Shown here piece by piece: positions 33,427 through 41,471 of a stretch of 64,000 bases of DNA; position 1 is the stretch's first letter; every line of letters starts with the position of its first letter. The position numbers and the translations under genes were made by a program. The stretch lies in NCBI RefSeq assembly GCF_042654985.1, contig NZ_JBHSMT010000028.1:248001-312000 (forward strand), read 5' to 3'. The stretch comes from Paraherbaspirillum soli (lineage in GTDB: Bacteria > Pseudomonadota > Gammaproteobacteria > Burkholderiales > Burkholderiaceae_D). The notes beneath the pieces are model-generated. The model was not told the DNA's origin. It did no database searches and saw only the letters and a list, made by a program, of their open reading frames with translations.

Positions 33427-36038
33427 GATTTTTTATCCTTGTTGTCGGCTGGCGCTTGGCCGCCGGCCAGTTGCTCCGAAACGCAGGTTGCGTTGGCAAT
33501 CCGCTGCACCGAGACGTTATCGTCGGCGCTGCGCTGCATGCCGGCGCCTTCGCTGGCGACCGGCAGTTGCAGATCGACGCGGCAGCTGTCGGCGGCCTTG
33601 TCGCCCCAGCGCACCAGCAGCAGGTCGCCGTGGTTGACGCTGGACAGGAAGGTTTCGCCATCCTGGCCGACCATGGCTTTTTCGATGCCGCGGCCATCTT
33701 CGACCCGGGCCCCGAACGGCAGCGGTTTGCCGCCGGCATCTTGCAGCGTGACCAGCACCCGCGTGCCGTTGGACGCGGCAAAGCGGGTCAGCAGCACCGC
33801 GCCGCGGGTCGGCACCACTTCCGTCACGCCATCCTTGACGTCTATCCCTTCCGGCAGACTGGCGGCGTCGAGCGCGATGCGGTTGTGCCGGTACGGCGTC
33901 AGGTTGGGCACCACCGCGGTGCCGCTGCCGTCGGTGCGCAGGCCGGGCCGCGATTCGATGCCGATCCCGGGCCCGCCGGGAATTTCGACGATGGCCATCG
34001 TCTCGCCCAGTTCCTGGCCCAGGGACACACCGCCGGCATAGGCCAGCGCACCGCCGGCCAGCGACAGGTTGGTCTTGCTGTAACCGACGCCCTGGCTGCG
34101 GCCCAGATCGACCCGCCCCTTGGCACCCAGATAGCTGAGCGAAGCATTGACGCTGGCGTCTTGCCCGGCGCCGCCGCTGGCGCTGACGTTATAGCTGAGG
34201 CGGCGGTCTTCAAACGCGGTGCCGTACAGATTGGCTTGACTGCCGAGCTGGCCGCTGGTATCCCGGCTGGCGCTGAGACTGGCGCTGGCGTTGTCGCCCA
34301 GCGGCAGCGACAGGCTGAACGTCAGCTCGCGATTGGGACGGCTGCCGCCATCGTTGCTGTAATTGAAGTTGATGCCGTAGGACAGCCCCTTGTAAGAGCC
34401 GGAGTAGCCCAGTTGCAGCATGTTGTTCTTGCTGCTGCGGCCCCAGTAGGTTTGTTGCGACAGCGACAGATAGACCGAGCCCAAGCTGCCCAGTTGCTGG
34501 CTCAGCGAACCCTCGATGCGGCCGCGGCGATTGTAGAACGGCCGGTTGTGATCCTCGGCCGCCTGCTCGGCGACCGACTCCGAAAAGCTGCGATAGCCGG
34601 GCGTGGAATAGCGGTAGCCCAACAGCCGCAGATCGGTCGAGCTGGGCCGGAACGATTTCGCATACAGCAGCCGCAGCGACTGCCCGCTCTGGCTCGCGCC
34701 GCGTTCGGTGCTGCTGGTGGCATGCGACAGATCCAGCGAGACGGCACCGGCATTGCCCAGGTTGATGCCGGCACCGAACGCCGCCGATTGATAATGCGGC
34801 GACAGCAGCAAGCCGCCGTAAGGCGTGATGCCGTGCGCGAAGCCGCGCGCCAGCGTGCCCAGCAAAAAGCGCGGCCGCTGGCGGCCGTTGTAGCCGCTGC
34901 GATATTCGCCGGCGGTGGCGTTGTAGCTCCACAAGCCCTCGCGCTGCAAGGTCGGCACCGCCGAATACGGCTGCGTATATTTGGTCTGGCGGCCGTCGGC
35001 CTCGGTCACCACGACTTGCAGATCGCCGCTGCCGGACATCGGATACAGATCGTCGATCACGAACGGGCCGGGCGCGACGTAGGTGGTGTAGATCACATAA
35101 CCGTTCTGCCTGACGGTCACGGTGGCGTTGCTTTGCGCCGTGCCGCGGATGGTCGGCGCGTAGCCGCGCATGCTGTCGGGCAGCATGCTGTCATCCGAGC
35201 TGAGCTGCACGCCGCGGAACTGGAAACCGTCGAAAATCGCGCCCGGCGTATTGCTGTCGCCAGCCACCAGCCGTCCGCGCAATGCGTGCAGGTCGCGCTC
35301 CACATAAGTATTGGCAAATTGCCACTGGCCGCGACCGTTCTCGCTGCGGTTATAGGCGCCGACCCCGCGCAAGCGCCAGGGGCCGAGATTGACGCCGCCG
35401 CGCAGGCCCAGGTAAGCCGTATTGCTGCTGTCCTGATGGCCGTTGTAGCTGCGTTCCGCTTGCGCCAGGTTGAGCTGATAGTTCAGCATCGCCGCGCTGA
35501 CCCCCTGCTCCCACAAGCCCTGATCGATGGCGCCGCGCGCGCTGCGCTGCATCGCCGCTTGCGGCACGCTGACCATTAATTTCTGGGTCTCGGGCTGGTA
35601 GCTGATGCGGGCGTCGGGGATGCCGATGTCCTTGGTATCGACGCAGGTCAACGCATCGGCCGCCGCCAGCGCCGGAAACGCCGCCGTGTTGACGCCCCAT
35701 TCGGCCAGCATCGGAGCGGTGACGCACGGGGTCGCATCCTGCTCCGGATTTTCTGCTTTGAACGGAAGCGTGCGCGCTTCGACGTGCGCGCCATTGACCA
35801 GCACGTCGACCCGGTAATCGCCGGCCAGCACCCGGTTGCCGGCGGCAAAGATCGACAGATCGGCGGTCGCGCTGGCGCCGCCCAACTCCAGGAAATCGTT
35901 ATTGAATTCGACGTTGTTGTCAGCCCAAGCCGGACCCAAGGCCGTCGCGCAAACAAGCGCGCACAGCAGCGCCAGCGGCCGCATGCGCCAGGCGCGCGGC
36001 CGGGCGGCAAGTCGGATGCGGGCGGGCTGCTTGCACAT
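33423..36038 (-). CDS. fimbrial outer-membrane usher
   Basis: The 871-residue protein starts at an ATG at 36038, seven bases after GGAG. It has a signal peptide, an N-terminal domain with the FNNDFLELGG motif, the beta-barrel (SYNGHQDSSNTAYLGLRGGVNLGPWRLRG), the plug domain (SMLPDSMRGYAPTIRGTAQS, GPFVIDDLYP) and C-terminal domains. It accepts chaperone-bound subunits and threads them to the surface. The C-terminus is slightly truncated or diverged compared with FimD but has the cysteine pair near the end. Confidence 0.95.
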   Translation of the reverse strand: MCKQPARIRLAARPRAWRMRPLALLCALVCATALGPAWADNNVEFNNDFLELGGASATADLSIFAAGNRVLAGDYRVDVLVNGAHVEARTLPFKAENPEQDATPCVTAPMLAEWGVNTAAFPALAAADALTCVDTKDIGIPDARISYQPETQKLMVSVPQAAMQRSARGAIDQGLWEQGVSAAMLNYQLNLAQAERSYNGHQDSSNTAYLGLRGGVNLGPWRLRGVGAYNRSENGRGQWQFANTYVERDLHALRGRLVAGDSNTPGAIFDGFQFRGVQLSSDDSMLPDSMRGYAPTIRGTAQSNATVTVRQNGYVIYTTYVAPGPFVIDDLYPMSGSGDLQVVVTEADGRQTKYTQPYSAVPTLQREGLWSYNATAGEYRSGYNGRQRPRFLLGTLARGFAHGITPYGGLLLSPHYQSAAFGAGINLGNAGAVSLDLSHATSSTERGASQSGQSLRLLYAKSFRPSSTDLRLLGYRYSTPGYRSFSESVAEQAAEDHNRPFYNRRGRIEGSLSQQLGSLGSVYLSLSQQTYWGRSSKNNMLQLGYSGSYKGLSYGINFNYSNDGGSRPNRELTFSLSLPLGDNASASLSASRDTSGQLGSQANLYGTAFEDRRLSYNVSASGGAGQDASVNASLSYLGAKGRVDLGRSQGVGYSKTNLSLAGGALAYAGGVSLGQELGETMAIVEIPGGPGIGIESRPGLRTDGSGTAVVPNLTPYRHNRIALDAASLPEGIDVKDGVTEVVPTRGAVLLTRFAASNGTRVLVTLQDAGGKPLPFGARVEDGRGIEKAMVGQDGETFLSSVNHGDLLLVRWGDKAADSCRVDLQLPVASEGAGMQRSADDNVSVQRIANATCVSEQLAGGQAPADNKDKKS

Positions 36039-36056
36039 CAACGCGCTCCACGCGGC

Positions 36057-36848
36057 TTATTTGGCGCTGGCGGACGGCGCCGCCAGGCGGATGGTTTCGG
36101 CATCGGTTTCGCCGCCGAAGTCGTTGATGGTGGTGAACGTCACCGAGCTAGGCGCTTGCGGCACGGTTGCTGTGGTCGCCTTGCGCGGCGTCAGCGGCAG
36201 CATCAGTTCGGCCAGCGGCGCCACCATGCCGCCCTTGATCTCCTGGCTGTTGTTGTCGGCATCGGCCACCTTGACCGAACCGAAAGTCAGGTGATAGCGC
36301 GAAGCATTGGCAACCTTCAGCGCCGGCTTGCCGTCGGCGCCGGTCGCCAGCGACCAGCTCAATTGCTTGGCGGCTTCGGCCGCCTTGCCTTCCAGCCCGG
36401 GCGGCCGGTAGAACAGCTTGACGCGGCTGCGGATTGCCAGTTGCAGCACATTGTCTTCCTGGCTCTTGGGCGGGATTTCCTTGACGTTAAGGATGAACAC
36501 CGACTCGCGATCGGTCGGCAGGTCGCCGCCGTTGCGCAGGATGCGCAGCATGCTTTCCTTGCCGGCATCCAGCCGCAACAGCGGCGGCGCCACCAGGAAC
36601 GGCGCGCGCGGCGCATCGGCGGCGCTATCGCCGTCTCCCATCTGCTCGACCCAGCTCTGCACCACGTAAGGCAGCTCGGGGCCGTTCTTGACCGTGACCG
36701 ATGCTTCGCGCTTGGCGCCATCGAAGATGACCCGGGTGCCGCTGATCGTGACGCCTGCATGCGCCGCCGACATCAAGCCGGCGGCGCACAGCAACGCGGC
36801 CAGCGTGCGCGCGGAGCGGCGCAAAAAAATAGGGGTATGAAGGGACAT
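36057..36848 (-). CDS. periplasmic fimbrial chaperone (PapD/FimC family)
   Basis: The ATG at 36848 is preceded by GGAAG and gives 263 residues with a signal peptide ending AAHA|G. The G1 strand and acidic/basic motifs of PapD-like chaperones are present (GTRVIFDGAKREASVTVKN; ESVFILNVKEIPP; LAIRSRVKLFYRPPGL). It would hold subunits by donor-strand complementation before transfer to the usher. It lies between the major pilin and the usher in the usual order. A hairpin upstream may lower its expression relative to the pilin. Confidence 0.94.
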   Translation of the reverse strand: MSLHTPIFLRRSARTLAALLCAAGLMSAAHAGVTISGTRVIFDGAKREASVTVKNGPELPYVVQSWVEQMGDGDSAADAPRAPFLVAPPLLRLDAGKESMLRILRNGGDLPTDRESVFILNVKEIPPKSQEDNVLQLAIRSRVKLFYRPPGLEGKAAEAAKQLSWSLATGADGKPALKVANASRYHLTFGSVKVADADNNSQEIKGGMVAPLAELMLPLTPRKATTATVPQAPSSVTFTTINDFGGETDAETIRLAAPSASAK

Positions 36849-36941
36849 GATTACTTCCGGAAAATGATTGGGGATCAGGCGCGGGCACTGCCGCTGGCAC
36901 GGCATGCCGCGCGATCAACTTGAACAACGCAGCGTTGCGGT

Positions 36942-36977
36942 CCGGCCGCGCCGCTCTCGCAAGCGGATTGCGGCCGG
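36942..36977 (-). other. intercistronic hairpin between major pilin and chaperone genes
   Basis: CCGGCCGC at 36942-36949 pairs perfectly with GCGGCCGG at 36970-36977, with an inner CCGCT/AGCGG stem. No T-run follows on the minus strand. Hairpins here in fimbrial operons stabilise pilin mRNA or partly stop transcription, raising pilin over assembly proteins. Confidence 0.6.
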
Positions 36978-36996
36978 GCGATCAAGCCGCAGTGGC

Positions 36997-37563
36997 TTAG
37001 TCGTAATCCACGGTAAACATCGCAGTGCCGTTGGCCTTGCCTGGGACTACGCCTGGAGCGGTCACTTTGCCGTTGCCATCCTTGACGTCGGCCTTGGTCG
37101 CTTGATAAGCGGCCTTGAACTTGAGCACGTTGCCGCCTTCGGTCAGCGTGATTTTTTCGCCAGCCGTACCGATGCTGTAAGGCTTGCCGTTAGCGTCAGT
37201 CACCAGGATGCCGACACCCTTGGCGGCGCCTGCGCCGTCAGCGATTTTCAGCAGACCAGCGGCATCCGCATCTTCCACGCCGGTAAACTTCACCGTGGCG
37301 CCATTCAGCGTCGACGAACTGCAATCCTGCAATTCGATCGTGAAGTCGGTGCCGGTCGATTGTTTGCCGACCGCGTCCAGCACTTTGGCCGATACGCTGC
37401 CCAGTTGTACGGTCTGGTTGTTGCTGCCGCCCTTGATACCGCAGACGTCGGCCGTGATATCGCCCTTGAACTCGATTTGACCGGTGCTCGCCGCAAAGGC
37501 GGAGGAGAAACCGGCGCAAGCTGTGCCGATAATCAACAGCTTGGCGATGGTACTTTTTTTCAT
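36997..37563 (-). CDS. major fimbrial subunit (type 1 pilin)
   Basis: The ATG at 37563 after AAAGGAAAT gives 188 residues; the longer frame is unsupported. The signal peptide ends SSAFA|AS. The mature pilin has the N-terminal donor strand (TGQIEFKGDITADVCG), the disulfide pair (Cys in ADVCG and LQDCSS) and the terminal GTAMFTVDYD. As first gene of the operon, followed by the hairpin at 36942, it is the expected shaft subunit. The upstream ~570 bases have no gene and probably hold the promoter. Confidence 0.93.
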   Translation of the reverse strand: MKKSTIAKLLIIGTACAGFSSAFAASTGQIEFKGDITADVCGIKGGSNNQTVQLGSVSAKVLDAVGKQSTGTDFTIELQDCSSSTLNGATVKFTGVEDADAAGLLKIADGAGAAKGVGILVTDANGKPYSIGTAGEKITLTEGGNVLKFKAAYQATKADVKDGNGKVTAPGVVPGKANGTAMFTVDYD

Positions 37564-38138
37564 ACTATTTCCTTTGATTGAATTCATGAATTGAAAAACT
37601 GCCAGTGCCAGGCATGAATGAAAGCCGGGTATTGACAGTTGCCAAGTATGAAAGAAAGGAAACAATTCGAGAATCGGCCTATGACTATTCTTGACCTTCC
37701 TGGATTCCTATTCCATGTCGCAACCAGTCCTATCTCGGGTAAGGCACTGCTGGGCAAGAAGTTCATCCGCAAGCAGCTAATCATTTCAAACGTGAACCGG
37801 GCGATCTGGCACGTGAAATCATAAGTATTCGGACGAGAGTCGGCCGTCCAGTTGGAGGGGCCTTTTGGCCGCCTTCACCCGTCGGAAATAGCGATTAGGG
37901 ATAGTCGTAGTTTTAGCGCGGACGTGAAAAGGCGCGCGCCAGGCGCACAGACGTTGCGAAGCGGCGGCGAGAAAGCTTCGGTAGACGGGATGCGCTGATT
38001 GAGGCCGGTCTGCCGACCTCCGGCTTTGAGCGGAACATGGCGGCGAAAAAGCTATCGACATGCCCGAGATTTGTTATCCACTACAGGCGGCGTTATCTGG
38101 CCGGTCGGCGCGCATTTAATACGGCGCTGCTAAGCGAG
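37564..38138. other. intergenic region upstream of the fimbrial operon
   Basis: No convincing gene is seen. The ~200 bases next to the pilin gene are relatively AT-rich and probably contain the fimbrial promoter. Short frames here (for example 37819-38061 minus) lack ribosome sites and recognisable residues. Confidence 0.5.
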
Positions 38139-38525
38139 TCAAACTCTTCGTACTGGACCGGCATACTGCGCCACCAAGGCATCGGCAGTCAGCAGGGTGA
38201 TGCCCTCTACTATCGCCTGCGCGACAAGCATACGGTCAAAGGGATCTTTGTGAATCGACGGCAAGCCCTCGATAGCTACAGCATGTTCGCTGCCCATCGG
38301 AAGCTCGCTATAGCCGTTGTCCAGTAGGCCTCGGCGTAGCAGCCGTGTATCCACCTGAAAATCATCTCGGCCCAGCCCGCGTTTGATGGCGATTTCCCAC
38401 AAACTGACCGCGCTGAAAAACAACTCGTTGTCTGGCGCTTGGATCAGGGTGCGTGCGTCCGCCGATAGTCGGTTCGGCTCCCCTGCCGCCCACAGCAGGA
38501 GATGTGTGTCCAACAGCAGCTTCAT
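38139..38525 (-). CDS. PIN-domain ribonuclease toxin (VapC family)
   Basis: The 128-residue protein has the PIN acidic quartet: Asp6 (LLLDTHLLLW), Glu44 (SLWEIAIK), Asp94/Asp97 (DPFDRMLVAQA) and Asp115 (TADALV). Family members are RNases that halt translation when not bound by antitoxin. The ATG overlaps the antitoxin stop by 4 bases. The sequence type with LLWAAGEPNRLS is common in chromosomal type II modules and in mobile regions. Confidence 0.93.
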   Translation of the reverse strand: MKLLLDTHLLLWAAGEPNRLSADARTLIQAPDNELFFSAVSLWEIAIKRGLGRDDFQVDTRLLRRGLLDNGYSELPMGSEHAVAIEGLPSIHKDPFDRMLVAQAIVEGITLLTADALVAQYAGPVRRV

Positions 38526-38767
38526 GCGTCGCCACCGAAAAGCTGTTCGATCTCCGCACCACCCATCTGGTCGAAATCATCTGGAACAACGATTTGTCCA
38601 GCCATGAAGCCCAGTCGTTTCACCTGCCCGGCTTCAGGCGCATTCAACGCCGTGACTTTGACTAGCGGTTTGCCAGCCTTGGCGATAATGAACGATTCAC
38701 CTTTGGCGGCTTGTTCAATCAAGCGCGATAAGTGGGTCTTGGCTTCGTGGATGTTGACGGTTTGCAT
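38522..38767 (-). CDS. Phd/YefM-family antitoxin
   Basis: The 81-residue protein has the Phd/YefM N-terminal DNA-binding fold (VNIHEAKTHLSRLIEQAAKGESFIIAKAGKPLVKV) and a variable C-terminus that would wrap the toxin. It is the first gene of the pair. A perfect 8-bp inverted repeat 12 bases upstream is the likely autoregulatory operator. Confidence 0.93.
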   Translation of the reverse strand: MQTVNIHEAKTHLSRLIEQAAKGESFIIAKAGKPLVKVTALNAPEAGQVKRLGFMAGQIVVPDDFDQMGGAEIEQLFGGDA

Positions 38768-38778
38768 GACAGCCTCTT

Positions 38779-38800
38779 TAAACTAAGTCGCATTAGTTTA
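38779..38800. promoter_or_regulatory. palindromic operator of the toxin-antitoxin operon
   Basis: TAAACTAA (38779-38786) and TTAGTTTA (38793-38800) form a perfect inverted repeat with a 6-base spacer, just before the antitoxin start. Phd-type antitoxins repress their own promoter at such sites. Confidence 0.7.
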
Positions 38801-39063
38801 GTCCACTCATGCAAGGACCGCAAGGACTGCGCCTGCGGCGCGCTTAACGAGCTCACCGATTCGCCCGCCGATACCCTTCATCATGCCTGTCCGATGCGGC
38901 ACAGTGCATCCAAGAATTGCTTTACCGACAAATAATATTTCCATCAACATTATCAAAATTATATTGTTGCACCTCATTTCGACATTCTCCCATCGTCGCA
39001 TCGGGCCGACCGACTCGCTGGTGCGGCGATGGGGATTCTCCTCAATCTGAATAAGGAAACAGC

Positions 39064-39801
39064 ATGACAACAGCAAGCAAGCCGAGGTCCGCCTATGAGA
39101 AATGGCAGGATGGAATTGACAAGGCAGCAGGCAATGCCGAGTGGGATATCTACGACTGTGAAATCCGAATGGCCATCAATGAGTTCGACCGCCACCTGTC
39201 CGGAACGGCAGGTTATTTCCGCCTGGATTGGCAACTTGTTAAGGCCATGATCTGGGTAGAGACTGGCGCAGTAAGCAAAAAATGGAGATCAAATCCTATG
39301 CAGATTGGCAATCCCGGGGATCCAGGGCTTACGTCATTTTTGACGGGTAACGAGGGTGGGAGCTTGATCCTGCCGCCTGTGTGGCAGGGAAGATTGACGG
39401 TCGGCACGGCGAGCAGTTTTGTCTCGCACAATATACGTGCGGGCATCGGTTATCTGCTAATGCGGATGGCAAATTTTGCGATCAAGAACGTGCCGGATAC
39501 TGACACTCGTACTTATGAGGTAACGGTCAAGGTTGGTGACAATCTCGACAAGATCGCCAGGACGCAGGGCACGACCATTGAGTCGCTAAGGCAACTCAAT
39601 CCAGGCGCGCATATGCTGCGTCCCGGTCAAGTATTGAAGTTCCGAAAAGCCGCAATGCGAAAGGTGATCGTTGGATGGAAATTCATCACTCCTTCGAGTG
39701 TCGCCACCTACTACAACGTCGGCGATTCAATGTATGCCAAGAAACTGGACTACGCTCTTTCCATCATACGCAAGGGAAAGGCGGCGGTATGTACACAGTA
39801 A
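39064..39801 (+). CDS. muramidase-like/LysM protein, candidate secreted effector
   Basis: The 245-residue protein has no signal peptide. Residues ~45-140 resemble a lytic transglycosylase core: Glu66 in VKAMIWVETGAV, then NPMQIGNPGDPG. A LysM domain lies at ~150-195 (YEVTVKVGDNLDKIARTQGT, LRPGQVLKF), followed by a ~45-residue tail. It would act on peptidoglycan. The ATG has AAGGAAAC upstream. It overlaps by 13 bases a small exported protein, the layout of a peptidoglycan-targeting effector with periplasmic immunity. No secretion genes for it are in the window, so this is inference. Confidence 0.8.
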   Translation: MTTASKPRSAYEKWQDGIDKAAGNAEWDIYDCEIRMAINEFDRHLSGTAGYFRLDWQLVKAMIWVETGAVSKKWRSNPMQIGNPGDPGLTSFLTGNEGGSLILPPVWQGRLTVGTASSFVSHNIRAGIGYLLMRMANFAIKNVPDTDTRTYEVTVKVGDNLDKIARTQGTTIESLRQLNPGAHMLRPGQVLKFRKAAMRKVIVGWKFITPSSVATYYNVGDSMYAKKLDYALSIIRKGKAAVCTQ

Positions 39802-40214
39802 AAACCATCGCCCTATTCCTGCTTATTGCTTCGGCAAATGCTGCGTTCGCTGCTGACAAGCCGTTTACAGGTGTTTTCGGCGGCACTGGCCGGGCCTGTT
39901 CCGGTGGGGCCTACATCCGCACCAAGACCATTGAATGGAATTCGACTTACAGCATTTGCAAACCGAGCCGTTACGAAGTCCTTGAAAAGAACCTGACAGA
40001 GAAGGATCACAAACGAATCGTTTATCGTTTAAAGGATCGCAGCAAACAATGCAGATCCGAGGTGATCGAGGTGGAACAGGTCAGTAGATACGGCTGGAAT
40101 GTCAGCGGCTATCCATCGCTTGAGGTTTTCCAGAAAAGGGATTTGCCCGATTGGGGTAATTCCCCCTTGCCGGAGCGGCAAATTTTGTCGTGCCCGATGG
40201 TCGGGCCGGATTGA
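39789..40214 (+). CDS. small exported protein, candidate immunity partner
   Basis: From the ATG at 39789 the product is 141 residues with a clear signal peptide (LLIASANAAFAAD). The mature protein is beta-rich with five cysteines (RACSGG, SICKPS, SKQCRSE, LSCPM), likely disulfides in the periplasm. I do not recognise a family. Start-in-stop overlap with the LysM/muramidase gene implies coupled production, which fits an inhibitor of that enzyme. Confidence 0.75.
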   Translation: MYTVKTIALFLLIASANAAFAADKPFTGVFGGTGRACSGGAYIRTKTIEWNSTYSICKPSRYEVLEKNLTEKDHKRIVYRLKDRSKQCRSEVIEVEQVSRYGWNVSGYPSLEVFQKRDLPDWGNSPLPERQILSCPMVGPD

Positions 40215-40401
40215 TTAATAAAGGGAGGCAGTTTTTCCCGCCGATGTTGGCATGCCTTGATGGCAATCGGCTTCCCGACGCCCGAATGCCAAAGTATCGA
40301 CTCCGTAGCCCGTTAAAAAGGGGCGGAGCAATTTTCGCGATAACCCTGCAAAAAAACCTCTTCCCCTATTTAACTACCGCATCTTAATCTCCAAGCGTTT
40401 C

Positions 40402-41136
40402 TCAAAACCGCTCATATCCCAGCAAATAGCGCCATTGCCCCACCGCCAGACCAGCCATCGGCAAGCGTCCGATGCGGATGCATTTGATTGCCACCACTTG
40501 CAGTCCGACCTTTTCGCACATGTGGACTATCAAGCCGCGCGGCGGGGTCTTGAGCGCAAAGCGCAGGCGGTGTTCGCTTTGCCAGCTGACCTTGATCGGC
40601 GGCAGCGGCTTGCCACTGAAGCTCAGGCCGTGCTTGAGCAACTGCAAGCCGTCGGGCGCGATTTGTCCGCTGACCTCGACGATGACTTCGTGCTCGATGG
40701 TGGCGGCGTCGGCTATCAATTTGCGCTTGATGCGCCAGTCCTGGCTCAATACCTGCAAGCCGCTGGCCTTGGTTTCCAACGGGTCGATCAGAGTCAAATC
40801 CTGCAGGTGGCGCTTCAGGAAACGCAGGTTGGAACGATCGTCGGCGGCGCGCAAGTCGGGGGCTATCAGTTGCGCCAGCAGCTCGGCCGGCGGCGTGTCC
40901 AGGGGAAGCGCCAGACCGGCCGGCTTGTGCCACAGGATGGTAACCGGCTCCAGCGGCTCCAGGCTGGCTCCCGGCATCAGTTCGACCGTCTGCCGTGGGT
41001 CTATCCGGCAGCCCGGCTCTTCCACCAATTGGCCGTCGACCCTGACCCAACCACCTTCGATGTACTGTTCGGCTTCCCGGCGCGAGCAGGAGACTTGTTC
41101 GGCGAGATGTTTGGCGAGGCGGATGGATTCTGTCAT
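40402..41136 (-). CDS. RsuA/RluF-type pseudouridine synthase homologue lacking the catalytic Asp
   Basis: The 244-residue protein has an N-terminal S4 RNA-binding domain (RLAKHLAEQVSCSRREAEQYIEGGWVRVDG) and the pseudouridine synthase fold (ILWHKPAGLALP, LVHMCEKVGLQVVAIKCIRIGRLPMAGL). The normal catalytic motif RLDxxTSGL reads PLETKASGL here, so Glu121 replaces the essential Asp and Ala replaces Thr. All known family members need that Asp. It may bind RNA without modifying it. Fold and family are clear; loss of activity is inferred. Confidence 0.85.
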   Translation of the reverse strand: MTESIRLAKHLAEQVSCSRREAEQYIEGGWVRVDGQLVEEPGCRIDPRQTVELMPGASLEPLEPVTILWHKPAGLALPLDTPPAELLAQLIAPDLRAADDRSNLRFLKRHLQDLTLIDPLETKASGLQVLSQDWRIKRKLIADAATIEHEVIVEVSGQIAPDGLQLLKHGLSFSGKPLPPIKVSWQSEHRLRFALKTPPRGLIVHMCEKVGLQVVAIKCIRIGRLPMAGLAVGQWRYLLGYERF

Positions 41137-41189
41137 GGGGCGGATCGGTCGGTGCTGAATGGAGGGCCGCTATTGTAACCGGCTGCTGT

Positions 41190-41414
41190 TTATTTCTTGT
41201 ACAGCCCGGGCTGCGATTTGTTTCTTTGTTCGTAGATGGCCTTGGCGTCTTGCTCGGCGCGCTCCTGGGTGCGCATGGCCGGATCGTCGTCGTGCAAGGT
41301 GAAATAGTCGGCAGCCTGGGCGCGCATCACATATTTGATCGCGTCCGCATCCTTCAGGTCATATCTTTCCACCATCAGCGTGGTGACTTCGTCCAGGTAT
41401 TCTTCGTAGGTCAT
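41190..41414 (-). CDS. small conserved-looking protein (74 aa)
   Basis: A short acidic, helical protein (MTYEEYLDEVTTLMVERYDL, then RAQAADYFTLHDDDPAMRTQ) without signal peptide or membrane helix. I do not recognise a named family, though proteins of this type recur in betaproteobacteria. It lies between the pseudouridine synthase homologue and the CYTH-CHAD gene on the same strand. AAAGCTGGAGAGTCATC upstream provides GGAG. Confidence 0.65.
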   Translation of the reverse strand: MTYEEYLDEVTTLMVERYDLKDADAIKYVMRAQAADYFTLHDDDPAMRTQERAEQDAKAIYEQRNKSQPGLYKK

Positions 41415-41471
41415 GATGACTCTCCAGCTTTGATTAAGGTTACAGATCAGGTTCAGGGCGCGTATTCTGCC

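Noticed and set aside
33456..35579. Plus-strand frame of 707 codons opposite the usher
   Set aside because: Composition is that of an antisense shadow; the usher on the minus strand has all family motifs.
37819..38061. 80-codon minus-strand frame upstream of the fimbrial operon
   Set aside because: No ribosome site or protein-like features; judged non-coding.
40311..40378. Possible copy of the GGGGCAG terminator-like repeat
   Set aside because: Only part of the inverted repeat is recognisable and the arms do not pair well, so it is not called as a feature.
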